Origin: Halomonas salipaludis
Lineage (GTDB): Bacteria; Pseudomonadota; Gammaproteobacteria; Pseudomonadales; Halomonadaceae
Assembly (NCBI RefSeq): GCF_002286975.1
Contig: NZ_NSKB01000002.1
Location: forward strand, 186,001-250,000
Direction: 5' to 3'
Length of the DNA: 64,000 bases
In this document: piece by piece, positions 7,439 through 16,419 of the stretch
How the letters are laid out: each line of letters opens with the position of its first letter
Numbering within the stretch: the first letter of the stretch is position 1
Translations under genes and position numbers: made by a program
Notes under the pieces: model-generated
The model's input: the letters and a program-made list of their open reading frames with translations, nothing else
Databases searched by the model: none
What the model was told of the DNA's origin: nothing

Positions 7439-9037
7439 ATGCATGCCCTGACCCTGGCCTCCTTCCTGTTCTTCACGGGACTGGTCGCCTTCATCACCTG
7501 GCGCATCACGCGTCGCGATGACCACAAGAGCACCAGCGGCTACTTCCTCGCCGGCCGCACCCTGACCTTCCCGCTGATCGCCGGGTCGCTGCTGATGACC
7601 AACCTCTCCACCGAGCAGATGGTGGGACTCAACGGCGCCGCCTTCAGCGACGGCCTGAGCGTGATGGCCTGGGAAGTGGTGGCGGTGATTGCGCTGGTGG
7701 CGCTGGCGCTGTTCTTCCTGCCGCGCTTTCTGCGCAGCGGTATCGCTACCCTACCGCAGCTACTATCGATCCGCTTCGACGCCGGCACCCAGCTGATCAC
7801 CAACGTGATCTTCCTGATCGCCTATGCAGTGATCCTGCTGCCAATCATTCTCTATTCAGGCGCCATGGGCCTGCAGGGCATGCTCGACCTGCAGGGCCTG
7901 ACCGGCATCCAGTCGCCGACCACCCTGCTGTGGCTGACGGTATGGATCGTCGGCATCATCGGCGCCATCTATGCCCTGTTCGGCGGGCTGCGTACCGTCG
8001 CCGTGTCCGACACCCTCAACGGCGTCGGCCTGCTGATCGGCGGCTTCGTGATCGTCTACTTCGGCCTGCAGGCGGTCAGCGGCGGTGACGGCATCTTCGA
8101 AGGCTGGAGCATCCTCAAGGAGAGCGACCCCGAGAAGCTCAACTCGATCGGCGGCTCCGACCAACAGGTGCCGTTCTTCACCCTGTTTACCGGGGTGTTC
8201 CTGATCAACCTGTTCTACTGGACCACCAACCAGCAGATCATCCAGCGTACCTTCGCCGCCAAGAACCTCGCCGAGGGCCAGAAGGGCGTGCTGCTGACCG
8301 GCTTCTTCAAACTGCTAGGGCCGCTCTACCTGGTGCTGCCGGGCATCATCGCCTACCACCTCTACGCCGAGCAGGGGGTGCGCGCCGACGAGGCCTACGG
8401 CCACCTGGTATTCAACGTGCTGCCGCCCTACCTCACCGGCTTCTTCGCCGCGGTGATGGTCGGCGCCATCCTGTCGTCGTTCAACTCGGCGCTCAACAGC
8501 ACCACCACCATCTTTAGCCTGGGCATCTACAAGGGCGTGCTCAACAAGGACGCCAGCGAAGAGCAGGTGGTCAAGTCGGGCAAGGTGTTCGGCTGGATCA
8601 TGGCCTTTGCCACCATGACCATCGCCCCGCTGCTGGCCGGCCAGGAGAGCCTGTTCGGCTACCTGCAGCGCATGAACGCCATTTACTTCATCCCTATCCT
8701 GGCGGTGGTCATCGTCGGCCTGCTGACCAAGCGGGTGCCTCCGATGGCGGCCAAGATCGCCCTGGTAGGTGGCTGCCTGCTGATCGCCGCCGGCTACTTC
8801 GTGCCGCCGTTCAACCAGCTGCCGGTGGTGATGCACGAGTTCCACTTCGTGGCCAGCGTGTTCGTGCTGCTGGTGGTGGTGATGCTGGTGATCGGCAAGC
8901 TGCGCCCGCGGGAGACCGATTGGGTCCACGAGCACAGCGGCGACGTCGACCTGACGCCGTGGAAGGGCGCCGTGCCCACCGGCATCGTGCTGATCGTGCT
9001 GGTGGTGATCATGTACGCCGCCTTCGCCGGCGTCTGA
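7439..9037 (+). CDS. solute:sodium symporter family (SLC5/SSS) transporter
   Basis: A 532-residue integral membrane protein of the sodium:solute symporter family, nearest in style to the SglT/YidK sugar branch. About 14 hydrophobic helices are visible. Family marks include the N-terminal S-G-Y-F-L-A-G-R-T segment after helix 1, the TNLSTEQMVGLNG helix with its broken sodium/substrate region, and the conserved SSFNSALNSTTTIF block near residues 345-360. AAGGTG precedes the ATG. It is monocistronic, ending in a hairpin at 9067. The substrate is not fixed by sequence. The branch transports sugars or polyols with Na+, which would suit a halophile, and the leader element shared with zwf points to a hexose. 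Confidence 0.88.
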   Translation: MHALTLASFLFFTGLVAFITWRITRRDDHKSTSGYFLAGRTLTFPLIAGSLLMTNLSTEQMVGLNGAAFSDGLSVMAWEVVAVIALVALALFFLPRFLRSGIATLPQLLSIRFDAGTQLITNVIFLIAYAVILLPIILYSGAMGLQGMLDLQGLTGIQSPTTLLWLTVWIVGIIGAIYALFGGLRTVAVSDTLNGVGLLIGGFVIVYFGLQAVSGGDGIFEGWSILKESDPEKLNSIGGSDQQVPFFTLFTGVFLINLFYWTTNQQIIQRTFAAKNLAEGQKGVLLTGFFKLLGPLYLVLPGIIAYHLYAEQGVRADEAYGHLVFNVLPPYLTGFFAAVMVGAILSSFNSALNSTTTIFSLGIYKGVLNKDASEEQVVKSGKVFGWIMAFATMTIAPLLAGQESLFGYLQRMNAIYFIPILAVVIVGLLTKRVPPMAAKIALVGGCLLIAAGYFVPPFNQLPVVMHEFHFVASVFVLLVVVMLVIGKLRPRETDWVHEHSGDVDLTPWKGAVPTGIVLIVLVVIMYAAFAGV

Positions 9038-9066
9038 GCGACCCGCGACACGAGGTAGACACCTAT

Positions 9067-9091
9067 GCAGCCCCGCCCCGTGCGGGGCTGC
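9067..9091 (+). terminator. terminator-like hairpin after the symporter gene
   Basis: A 10-bp stem (GCAGCCCCGC / GCGGGGCTGC) with a 5-base loop, followed by the weakly T-rich GTGGTTTC. It lies 30 bases after the stop codon at 9037. Confidence 0.65.
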
Positions 9092-9193
9092 GTGGTTTCG
9101 AGCCCATCATGTCCGAATCGGTGGTCAAGCGGTCCTTGCCGACATCACCGCCAGCGCCGACACTGCAGGGGTCAAGTCGCCGGAGATTGCCCC

Positions 9194-10174
9194 GTGACCC
9201 GCCGCATCGCCCTGTTCGCCTACCCCGACTGCCAGCTGCTCGACGTCAGCGGTCCCTGGCAGGTGTTCGCCAGCGCCAATGCCCTCAGCGCGACACCGCT
9301 GTATCAGCTGCATCTGGTGGCGCCCGCAGCGGGTAGCGTGATGACCAACGGCGGCCTGGCGGTGCAGGCCACCCACGGTCAGGCCGAGCTTGCGGCCCTG
9401 GCGCCCCTCGATACCCTGCTGGTAGCCGGTGGACACGGCGTCATGCCGCTGCGCCAGGACGCCGCCCTGCTGACCACCCTGCGCGGCCTGGCACCGGCGG
9501 TTCGGCGGCTCGGCTCGATCTGCACCGGGGCCTTCCTGCTCGCCTCGACAGGACTGCTCGACGGCTGCCGGGTCACCACCCATTGGCGTCACGCCGCGGC
9601 GCTGGCCGAGGCGTATCCGGCACTCAGGGTCGAGCCCGATGCGCTCTACGTCGAGAGCCGCGGCCGCTATACCAGCGCCGGCGTCACCGCCGGCATCGAC
9701 CTGGCGCTGGCCATGCTGGAAGCCGATCACGGCGCCGCCCTGGCCGGCCGGGTGGCCCGCGAGCTGGTGGTCTTCCTGCACCGCCCCGGCGGCCAGTCGC
9801 AGTTCAGTGAGGTGCTGCGCCAGCAGCAGGACGCCGGCCCGCTGCGGCGCCTGCTCGACCACCTGCACGGCGACCCCGGCGGCGACCATCACGTCGAGGC
9901 CATGGCCGCGCAGATGGCCGTCTCGCCGCGCCACCTGACCCGGCTGTTTCGCCGCCACCTGAACACCACGCCCGGCGCCTACCTGACCCGGCTGCGCCTC
10001 GAGCAGGCGCGCCTGGCACTGCTCGACACCAGCCAGCCGGTATCGCTGCCGCGCCTTGCCGCGCGCTGGCGACTGGGCGGCGCCGAACAGCTACGCCGCC
10101 AGTTTCAGCGCCACTACGGCGTCTCACCCAGCGTCTACCGCCAGCGCTTCGCCTCCACCGACAGCACCAGTTAG
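9194..10174 (+). CDS. GlxA family AraC-type transcriptional regulator
   Basis: A 326-residue regulator with an N-terminal DJ-1/PfpI-like domain (about residues 1-190, with the elbow G-S-I-C-T-G-A-F-L-L) and a C-terminal AraC double helix-turn-helix (about 220-320, with MAAQMAVSPRHLTRLFRRH and the closing Y-G-V-S-P-S-V-Y-R-Q-R-F). Regulators of this build (GlxA, GbdR, CdhR, ArgR) usually respond to amines or amino acids. The start is GTG at 9194 with GGAG eight bases upstream; the longer frame back to 9065 overlaps the hairpin before it. The MFS carrier gene follows after 17 bases on the same strand, so the regulator may control that exporter or importer. Confidence 0.88.
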   Translation: MTRRIALFAYPDCQLLDVSGPWQVFASANALSATPLYQLHLVAPAAGSVMTNGGLAVQATHGQAELAALAPLDTLLVAGGHGVMPLRQDAALLTTLRGLAPAVRRLGSICTGAFLLASTGLLDGCRVTTHWRHAAALAEAYPALRVEPDALYVESRGRYTSAGVTAGIDLALAMLEADHGAALAGRVARELVVFLHRPGGQSQFSEVLRQQQDAGPLRRLLDHLHGDPGGDHHVEAMAAQMAVSPRHLTRLFRRHLNTTPGAYLTRLRLEQARLALLDTSQPVSLPRLAARWRLGGAEQLRRQFQRHYGVSPSVYRQRFASTDSTS

Positions 10175-10191
10175 CCACCGGAGAACCCCGC

Positions 10192-11370
10192 ATGCCCATT
10201 ACCGTCACCCTGCTATCGCTGTGCCAGGCCCTGCTGGTCAGCGGCAATATCCTGCTGATCGCGGTATCGCCGTTGATCGGCGCCAGCCTGGCGCCCAGCG
10301 CCAACTGGTCCACTGCGCCGGTGGCCACCCAGTGGCTGGGGCTGATGTGCGCCACCATCCCCGCTTCGCTGATCATGGCCCGGCTGGGCCGCAAGCGCGG
10401 CTTCGTGCTCGGCAACCTGCTGGGGCTGGTGGGCGTGGTAGTGGCGGTGCAGGCGCTGCGCAGCCAGCACTTCGCGCTGTTCCTGCTGGCCACCTGGCTG
10501 ATCGGCATCGGCATCGGCTTCGGTCAGCTGTACCGTTTCGCCGCGGTGGAGGCCGCCCCGGCGCCACTGCGTGACCGCGCCATCGGCCTGGTGATGGGCG
10601 GCGGCGTGCTGGCCGCCTTCTTCGGTCCATGGCTGGCCCGGGTCAGCCGCGAGCTCGGCGAGGTGCCCTTCCTGGGCAGCTTCGTCGGGCTCGGCGCGCT
10701 CTACCTGGTGGCTCTGCTGATCCTCGCCGTCACACGGCTGCCACCGGCGACCCGCACCCATGGCGAGGGCACGCCGCGGCCGCTGGGCGAGATCCTGCGC
10801 CAGCCGACCTTTATCGTCGCCGTCAGTGCCGCGCTGATCGGCTACGGGGTGATGAACCTGGCGATGACCGCCACGCCGCTGGCGATGGCTAGCGTCGGGC
10901 ACCACTTCGACCACGTTGCCGCGACCATTCAGTGGCACGTGGTGGCGATGTTCCTGCCGTCGTTCTTCACCGGCCACCTGACCGCCCGCTTCGGCGCCAG
11001 GCGCATGATCGTCGCCGGCTGCGTGCTGCTGGTGGCCAGCGCCTTGGCTGCGCAGATCGAGGCCGGGGTGATGGGCTTTCACTTTGCCCTGGTGCTGCTC
11101 GGGCTGGGCTGGAACTTCACCTTCCTGCCCGCCACCGGGCTGCTCACCGAGACCTATCGGCCGGTAGAGAAGGCCCGTACCCAGGCCGCCAACGAGTTCC
11201 TGGTGTTCTCCACCGTGGCACTCACCGCGCTGCTCGCCGGGCCGCTGGTCAGCCAGCTCGGCTGGGCCACGCTCAATGCCCTGCTGATCCCGCTGGCGCT
11301 GCTGCCGGTGGCATTACTGGCCTGGCAGCGACTTGCCAAGGCGCCCACTGGCCCGCACATTAGTGGCTGA
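10192..11370 (+). CDS. MFS transporter
   Basis: A 392-residue major facilitator with about 12 hydrophobic helices. The loop 2-3 motif appears as MARLGRKRGF, near residues 62-71, which is typical of the superfamily, and a second copy occurs as TARFGARRM. CCGGAGAA stands before the ATG. It is 17 bases downstream of the GlxA-type regulator and likely co-transcribed with it. Substrate is not deducible; small drug-like efflux or amino-acid-related transport are both possible. No signal of transfer or truncation is seen. Confidence 0.87.
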   Translation: MPITVTLLSLCQALLVSGNILLIAVSPLIGASLAPSANWSTAPVATQWLGLMCATIPASLIMARLGRKRGFVLGNLLGLVGVVVAVQALRSQHFALFLLATWLIGIGIGFGQLYRFAAVEAAPAPLRDRAIGLVMGGGVLAAFFGPWLARVSRELGEVPFLGSFVGLGALYLVALLILAVTRLPPATRTHGEGTPRPLGEILRQPTFIVAVSAALIGYGVMNLAMTATPLAMASVGHHFDHVAATIQWHVVAMFLPSFFTGHLTARFGARRMIVAGCVLLVASALAAQIEAGVMGFHFALVLLGLGWNFTFLPATGLLTETYRPVEKARTQAANEFLVFSTVALTALLAGPLVSQLGWATLNALLIPLALLPVALLAWQRLAKAPTGPHISG

Positions 11371-11393
11371 ATTCACACCACGAGTGGTCATGC

Positions 11394-12791
11394 ATGCCGC
11401 AACCCCTGGCACGCGAACTGGTTAACCTCATCGAACGCGGGCGCGACCGCCAGCTGCGGCTGGCGGTCACCGGCCTGTCGCGGTCCGGCAAGACCGCGTT
11501 TCTCACCTCGCTGGTCCACCAACTGCGCCACGCCGGCCTCGAGGCGCGCCTCGACCTGCTGCCGGCGGCCCGCGACGGCCGCCTGCTCGGCGCCAGCCGG
11601 GTCAGCCAGCGCGACCTCGGCGTGCCGCGCTTCCCCTACGACCAGGCACTGGCGGCGCTCGACGAGACTCCGCCGCGCTGGCCGGCACCGACCCGCGGCA
11701 TCAGCGAACTGCGCCTGGTGATTCGCTACCGCCCGGCCAAGCGCGGCCTGTTCGGCGGCGAGAGCCGCGAGTTGACCCTCGACCTGTTCGACTACCCCGG
11801 CGAGTGGCTGCTCGACCTGCCGCTGCTCGACCACGACTACCTGAGCTGGAGCGCGGCCCAGGATGCGCGACTCAGCGTGGGCCAGGCGCGCCACGCCATG
11901 TTCGCCGAGTGGCGCGCAGCGGTGACCGACCTCGACCCCGCCGCTGACGCCGACGAGGCCCAGCTGGCGGCAATTGCCGAACGCTATGCCGCAGGGCTGC
12001 GCGCCGCCCGCGAGGCCGGCTTCGCCGACCTGCAGCCGGGGCGTTTCCTGCTCCCGGGCGATCTCGACGGCGCGCCGGTGCTGCAGTTCTTCCCGCTGCC
12101 GGGGCTCGTCGAAGCCCAGCGCAAGTCCCTCGAGGCGCTGCCCGAGGGCAGCGTCTATCGTACCCTGGCGGCACGCTACGCCCACTATCGTCGACACATC
12201 GTCAAGCCCTTCTACCAGCAGTATTTCCGGCGCTTCGACCGGCAGATCGTGCTGGTCGACGTGCTCGGTGCCCTCAACGCCGGCCCCGAGCGCTTCGAGG
12301 ACCTTTCCCGGGCGCTCTCCACGCTGATGCAGAGCTTCGCCTACGGCAAGCGCAGCCTTGCCTCGCGGCTGTTCGCACCGCGCATCGACCGCCTGGCGAT
12401 CGCCGCCACCAAGGCCGACCACGTAACCCCCGAGCAGCACGGCCATCTGGTCAGCCTGCTCGAGGCGTTGCTGGCCGAGCCGCTCAAGGACCTGCGTTTC
12501 GCCGACGTGCCGGTACGCGCGCTGTCGCTGGCATCGATCCGCGCCACTCGCCCGCGCGAGGTCGAGCAACGCGGCAAGCGCACCCCGGCGCTGGCCGGTA
12601 CCACCCTCGACGGCGACGAGGTGCTGCTGTTTCCCGGCGAGGTGCCACCGCGACTGCCCGATGCCGGCTTCTGGGACCGCCAGGGGTTCGACTTCCACGC
12701 CTTTCGGCCGCTGCCCCGCAACGCCGGCGCCCTGCCCCACATCCGCCTCGACGCGGCCCTCGACTGGCTGATCGGAGACAAGCTGCAATGA
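11394..12791 (+). CDS. ycjX: YcjX family P-loop protein (DUF463)
   Basis: A 465-residue protein of the YcjX family, predicted GTPases linked to envelope stress in enterobacteria. The Walker A loop is residues 27-34 (GLSRSGKT). A D-L-F-D-Y-P-G-E-W segment near residue 130 resembles a switch/Walker B region, and the conserved ATKADHVTPEQ block sits near 335-345. It overlaps ycjF by the four bases ATGA, so the two are translationally coupled, as in other gammaproteobacteria. In E. coli the pair belongs to the phage-shock (Psp) neighbourhood; no psp genes are visible here. The cellular role is still poorly defined. Confidence 0.93.
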   Translation: MPQPLARELVNLIERGRDRQLRLAVTGLSRSGKTAFLTSLVHQLRHAGLEARLDLLPAARDGRLLGASRVSQRDLGVPRFPYDQALAALDETPPRWPAPTRGISELRLVIRYRPAKRGLFGGESRELTLDLFDYPGEWLLDLPLLDHDYLSWSAAQDARLSVGQARHAMFAEWRAAVTDLDPAADADEAQLAAIAERYAAGLRAAREAGFADLQPGRFLLPGDLDGAPVLQFFPLPGLVEAQRKSLEALPEGSVYRTLAARYAHYRRHIVKPFYQQYFRRFDRQIVLVDVLGALNAGPERFEDLSRALSTLMQSFAYGKRSLASRLFAPRIDRLAIAATKADHVTPEQHGHLVSLLEALLAEPLKDLRFADVPVRALSLASIRATRPREVEQRGKRTPALAGTTLDGDEVLLFPGEVPPRLPDAGFWDRQGFDFHAFRPLPRNAGALPHIRLDAALDWLIGDKLQ

Positions 12792-13810
12792 ACGACCCTC
12801 GCCCCGGCCAGCGCTTTACTGCAGAAGAGATACCGCTAGCCCCCAGCGACCCGCGCCCCGCCCAGACCTTCGACCCGGCCACCGAGAGCCGCGACTGGCA
12901 GCCCGAGGCCGAGCCGCAGGCCCCCGGCGAGGCGGCACTGGTGGCGAGCCTGGCGCGCCCGCGCAAGCGCCGCTGGGGGCTGTTGACGCTGCTCGGCGGC
13001 GCCCTCGGCCTCGGCGCCGTGGAAGCCGGCCAGACACTGTATGCGGCGAGCCTCGGCGGCGACTGGCTGGCCGGGGCCTGGAGCGTGCTGCTGCTGCTGG
13101 CGCTGGGCCTGGGTGGCCGCGCCCTGCTGCGCGAGCTGTGGCGACTTCGGCGACTGCGCCGTCATGGCCGCCTGCGCGAGGCGCTGGCCGGCCTCGACCA
13201 GGCCAACCCGCGTGAGGCACTGGCGCTGGCGGAGCGGCTGCGCGAGCAGCTCGGCCTGGATGCCGACCACCCCCACTGGCAGGGCTTCGTCACCGCCCAC
13301 CAGCCGCACCACGACGGCGGCGAGACCCGTGCCCTGCTGGCTCATCACCTGCTCGCGCCCCGTGATCGCGAGGCGCGCCGGCTGATCTCGCGGATGTCCG
13401 GTGACACCGCGGTGCTGGTGGCGGTCAGCCCGCTGACGCTGGTCGACATGGCGCTGGTGGCGTGGCGCAACCTGGCGCTGATCGACCGCCTGGCGCGCCT
13501 CTACGGGCTCGAGCTCGGCTACGCCAGCCGCCTGCGGCTGTTTCGCGCGGTGCTCTACAACATGGCCTTCGCCGGCGCCAGCGAGATTGCCAGCGAGGCG
13601 AGCATGGAGATCCTGTCGATGAACCTCGCCGGACGCCTCTCGACCCGCGCCGGCCAGGGACTCGGCGTAGGCCTGCTCAGCGCGCGCCTGGGGCTGCGTA
13701 CCGCCCGCTTGACCCGGCCGCTGCCCTTCGCCACCGACGAGGCGCCGCGCATGAAGGACCTGCGCGGCGAGGTGTGGCAGCGGCTGCGCCGCCTCGAGGA
13801 AGAGCGCTGA
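12788..13810 (+). CDS. ycjF: YcjF family inner-membrane protein (DUF697)
   Basis: A 340-residue membrane protein of the TIGR01620/YcjF family. The first 60 residues are polar and Pro/Glu-rich. They are followed by two hydrophobic helices (about 66-88 and 92-115), a long charged linker, and the DUF697 region (about 200-320) with TAVLVAVSPLTLVDMALVAWRN and the small-residue-rich helix that ends in LGVGLLSARLGLRTARL. Its start overlaps the end of ycjX (ATGA). It is expected to sit in the inner membrane with YcjX as partner. Function is inferred from the conserved pairing only. Confidence 0.92.
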   Translation: MNDPRPGQRFTAEEIPLAPSDPRPAQTFDPATESRDWQPEAEPQAPGEAALVASLARPRKRRWGLLTLLGGALGLGAVEAGQTLYAASLGGDWLAGAWSVLLLLALGLGGRALLRELWRLRRLRRHGRLREALAGLDQANPREALALAERLREQLGLDADHPHWQGFVTAHQPHHDGGETRALLAHHLLAPRDREARRLISRMSGDTAVLVAVSPLTLVDMALVAWRNLALIDRLARLYGLELGYASRLRLFRAVLYNMAFAGASEIASEASMEILSMNLAGRLSTRAGQGLGVGLLSARLGLRTARLTRPLPFATDEAPRMKDLRGEVWQRLRRLEEER

Positions 13811-13817
13811 GACTTGC

Positions 13818-13858
13818 TTGACCGGGATCAATGCAGCGCCGCCATGATCGGCTAGGCT
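13818..13858 (+). promoter_or_regulatory. FNR/Anr-like box and promoter of the universal stress gene
   Basis: TTGACCGGGATCAA at 13818-13831 matches the FNR/Anr consensus TTGAT-N4-ATCAA with one mismatch. A weak -10 (TAGGCT, 13853-13858) lies at the distance expected if the box were centred near -41.5, the class II activator position. This suggests oxygen-limited expression of the usp gene at 13889. Confidence 0.55.
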
Positions 13859-13888
13859 GAGGGGGAAACATCCCTGACGGAGACAACC

Positions 13889-14329
13889 ATGTTCAATTCA
13901 GTACTCATCGCCGTGGACGGCTCGGAGCACGCCAAGAAGGCCCTCGAAGTCGCCTGTCAGCTGGTCAGCAAGGAAGATGCGACCCTGCATATCCTGCACA
14001 TCCCCGAAGCGTTGACCCATGAGACCACGCTGGTGTGGGGGATCGGCGCCATTGCCCTCGAATCCTCCCGCGAGGTGCTCGAGGAGGCCGGCAAGTCGGT
14101 CATCGAACGTGCCAGCGAGGCGGCACGCGGCATGGGCGCGAGCCACGTCGAGACGCACCTCAGCAAGGGCGACCCGGCGCGCAACATCCTGCGCCATGCC
14201 GAAAAGCTCGGCGTCGACGCCATCGTGATGGGCAGCCGCGGCCTGGGCGACTTCGCCGGGCTGATGATGGGCAGCGTCTCGCACAAGGTCACCCACAGCG
14301 CCAAGTGCACGGTAATCAGCGTGCGCTGA
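13889..14329 (+). CDS. universal stress protein, UspA family, ATP-binding type
   Basis: A 146-residue cytoplasmic UspA-fold protein. The N-terminal VLIAVDGSEHAKKAL and the C-terminal nucleotide motif G-x2-G-x9-G-S (in GSRGLGDF.., residues about 112-126) are intact, so it should belong to the ATP-binding class. GGAGA precedes the ATG. It is monocistronic, with an FNR/Anr-like box 60-70 bases upstream and a hairpin downstream. Usp proteins of this kind are induced by anaerobiosis or energy stress in Pseudomonas under Anr control, and the upstream box suggests the same here. The partner or client is unknown. Confidence 0.92.
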   Translation: MFNSVLIAVDGSEHAKKALEVACQLVSKEDATLHILHIPEALTHETTLVWGIGAIALESSREVLEEAGKSVIERASEAARGMGASHVETHLSKGDPARNILRHAEKLGVDAIVMGSRGLGDFAGLMMGSVSHKVTHSAKCTVISVR

Positions 14330-14342
14330 CCCTTGCCCCATA

Positions 14343-14369
14343 CCCGGCCGCCTATTGGCCGCGGCCGGG
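14343..14369. terminator. hairpin between convergent usp and gtsD
   Basis: A 9-bp GC-only stem (CCCGGCCGC / GCGGCCGGG) with a 9-base loop lies between the two convergent genes. There is no T run, so it may act in both directions as a weak terminator. Confidence 0.5.
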
Positions 14370-14380
14370 GCCCTGACGGG

Positions 14381-15502
14381 TCAGGCCAGGCGGCGCTCGG
14401 TCTCGGGGTCGAATAACACCGCACGGCCCATGTCGACGCGCAGCACGAGTCGCTCGCCCGCCATTACCCGGCACTTGGGGCCGACCCGTGCAGTGGCCTC
14501 ACCCTCACCCAGCTTGAGCTTCAGCAGAATATCCGCACCAGTGGGTTCCACCACGCTGATTTGCGGCGTGAACGCCACGCCCTCCGCGTGTTCGCCAAGC
14601 CGTGCATCGTCCTCGGCGAAGTGCTCCGGGCGCAGCCCCAGAATGACCGACTGGCCGAGCCACTCACCCATGGCCGGGGTTTCTCGTTCACGCGGCCAGG
14701 GGAGCCACAGAGGTTCCTCTTGCGGCGTCTCCACGCGCAGCCGGTATTGGCCGGCGTCTTCCTCCAGCGTGGCGGTGAGAAAGTTCATTGACGGCGAGCC
14801 CATGAAGCCGGCAACGAACAGGTCCACCGGATCGTTATAGACCTCATCGGGCGAGCCGAGCTGGAGGATACGGCCGTCGCGCATCACCGCGATGCAGTCG
14901 GCCAGCGTCATGGCCTCGATCTGGTCGTGGGTGACGTAGACGATGGTGGTGCCCAATCGCTGATGCAGCTTCTTGATCTCGGTGCGCATGTCGACGCGCA
15001 GCTTGGCATCCAGGTTGGAGAGCGGCTCGTCGAACAGATAGACCTTGGGCTCGCGGGCCAGCGCCCGCCCCATCGCCACCCGCTGGCGCTGGCCGCCGGA
15101 GAGCTGCGACGGCTTGCGCTCGAGCAGGTGCGACATCTGCAGCAGGTCGGCGACCCGCTCCACGGCAGCATCGCGCTCGGCCTTGGGCACCTTACGCATC
15201 TCCAGGCCGAAGCTGATGTTCTGGCGCACCGTCATGCTGGGATAGAGCGCGTAGGACTGGAACACCATGGCGATATCACGCTCCGCCGGGGTCTGCCAGG
15301 TGACATCCTCGCCGGCAATGCAGATCTCGCCAGAGGTGACCGGCTCGAGTCCGGCGATGGCGTTCATCAGCGTCGACTTGCCGCAGCCGGAAGGCCCTAC
15401 CAGGATCAGGAACTCTCCCGAGTCGATCGCCAGGCTCACGTCCTTGAGCACCTGCTCGCTGCCGAAGTCCTTGCACACCTTGTTGATTTCAAGCGCTGCC
15501 AT
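14381..15502 (-). CDS. gtsD: sugar ABC transporter ATP-binding protein (GtsD/MalK/UgpC type)
   Basis: A 373-residue ATPase that powers the sugar importer encoded upstream on the same strand. It has Walker A GPSGCGKS (about residues 37-44), Q-loop, signature LSGGQRQRVA (about 134-143), Walker B VYLFDEPLSNLD and the switch His in YVTHDQ. A C-terminal TOBE/regulatory domain (about 240-373) marks the CUT1 MalK/UgpC/MsmK class. AGAGG precedes the ATG. It is the last gene of a gtsA-gtsB-gtsC-gtsD run and sits 38 bases after gtsC. ATPases of this class can serve more than one importer, but the location makes a glucose/mannose system most likely. Confidence 0.92.
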   Translation of the reverse strand: MAALEINKVCKDFGSEQVLKDVSLAIDSGEFLILVGPSGCGKSTLMNAIAGLEPVTSGEICIAGEDVTWQTPAERDIAMVFQSYALYPSMTVRQNISFGLEMRKVPKAERDAAVERVADLLQMSHLLERKPSQLSGGQRQRVAMGRALAREPKVYLFDEPLSNLDAKLRVDMRTEIKKLHQRLGTTIVYVTHDQIEAMTLADCIAVMRDGRILQLGSPDEVYNDPVDLFVAGFMGSPSMNFLTATLEEDAGQYRLRVETPQEEPLWLPWPRERETPAMGEWLGQSVILGLRPEHFAEDDARLGEHAEGVAFTPQISVVEPTGADILLKLKLGEGEATARVGPKCRVMAGERLVLRVDMGRAVLFDPETERRLA

Positions 15503-15540
15503 GTCGGTAACCTCTTTGTTGTTCGGTGGCTCAGAGGGTC

Positions 15541-16419
15541 TCAGCCTTTGACCGAGCCAGCCGTGAGCCCACGCACGAAGTACTTGCCGGCCAGGACGTA
15601 GACGATCAGCGTGGGCAGCGCGGCGATCATCGCCGCCGCCATGTCGACGTTGTACTCGCGCGCCCCGGTCGAGGTGTTGACCAGATTATTGAGCGCCACG
15701 GTAACCGGCTGACTGTTGTGGGCCGAGAACGCCACGCCGAACAGGAAGTCGTTCCAGATCTGGGTGAACTGCCAGATCACCGAGACCACGATGATCGGCG
15801 CCGAAACCGGCAGCAGGATGCGCCAGAAGATACGCAAGAAGCCGGCACCGTCGAGCTTTGCCGCGGATACCAACTCGGTTGGCACCGCGACGTAGAAGTT
15901 GCGGAAGAACAGCGTGGTGAAGGCGATGCCGAACACCACATGAACCAGGATCAACCCCGCCCGCGAGGTCGACAGCCCCAGCCAGCCGAGGGTCTGCGCC
16001 ATGGGCAGCAGCACCACCTGGAACGGGATGAAACAGCCGAACAGCATCAGCGCGAAGACCAGCTCCGAGCCCTTGAAGCGCCACTTGGTCAAGACATAGC
16101 CATTGAGCGCGCCGATCAGCGTGGAGATCAGCACCGCCGGTACCACGATGGCGATGGAGTTGAAGAAGTAGACCCCCACGCCCTCGCAGCGCATGCCGGT
16201 GCAGGCTTCGCCCCAGGCCTTGGCCCAGGGCGCCAGGGTCGGGTCACGAGGCAACGAGAGCAGCGTGCCGGGGGTGATCTCGGCCAGCGGCTTGACCGAG
16301 GTCATCAGCATCACCGCCAGTGGCAGCAGGTAGAACAGCGCAGCCAGCAGCAGCGTGGCATAGAGCGCAGCACGCCCCAGTCGCGCGCCCAGGGTGCGAC
16401 GGCGAATGACGTTATCCAT
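15541..16419 (-). CDS. gtsC: sugar ABC transporter permease GtsC
   Basis: A 292-residue CUT1 inner-membrane permease (MalG type) with six expected helices and the cytoplasmic EAA-loop seen as ELVSAAKLDGAGFLRIFWRILLP near residues 190-212. It pairs with GtsB to form the channel. It overlaps gtsB by 8 bases, so translation is coupled. Overall character and gene order match the Pseudomonas glucose transporter (GtsABCD). Mannose or other hexoses are possible additional substrates. Confidence 0.92.
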   Translation of the reverse strand: MDNVIRRRTLGARLGRAALYATLLLAALFYLLPLAVMLMTSVKPLAEITPGTLLSLPRDPTLAPWAKAWGEACTGMRCEGVGVYFFNSIAIVVPAVLISTLIGALNGYVLTKWRFKGSELVFALMLFGCFIPFQVVLLPMAQTLGWLGLSTSRAGLILVHVVFGIAFTTLFFRNFYVAVPTELVSAAKLDGAGFLRIFWRILLPVSAPIIVVSVIWQFTQIWNDFLFGVAFSAHNSQPVTVALNNLVNTSTGAREYNVDMAAAMIAALPTLIVYVLAGKYFVRGLTAGSVKG

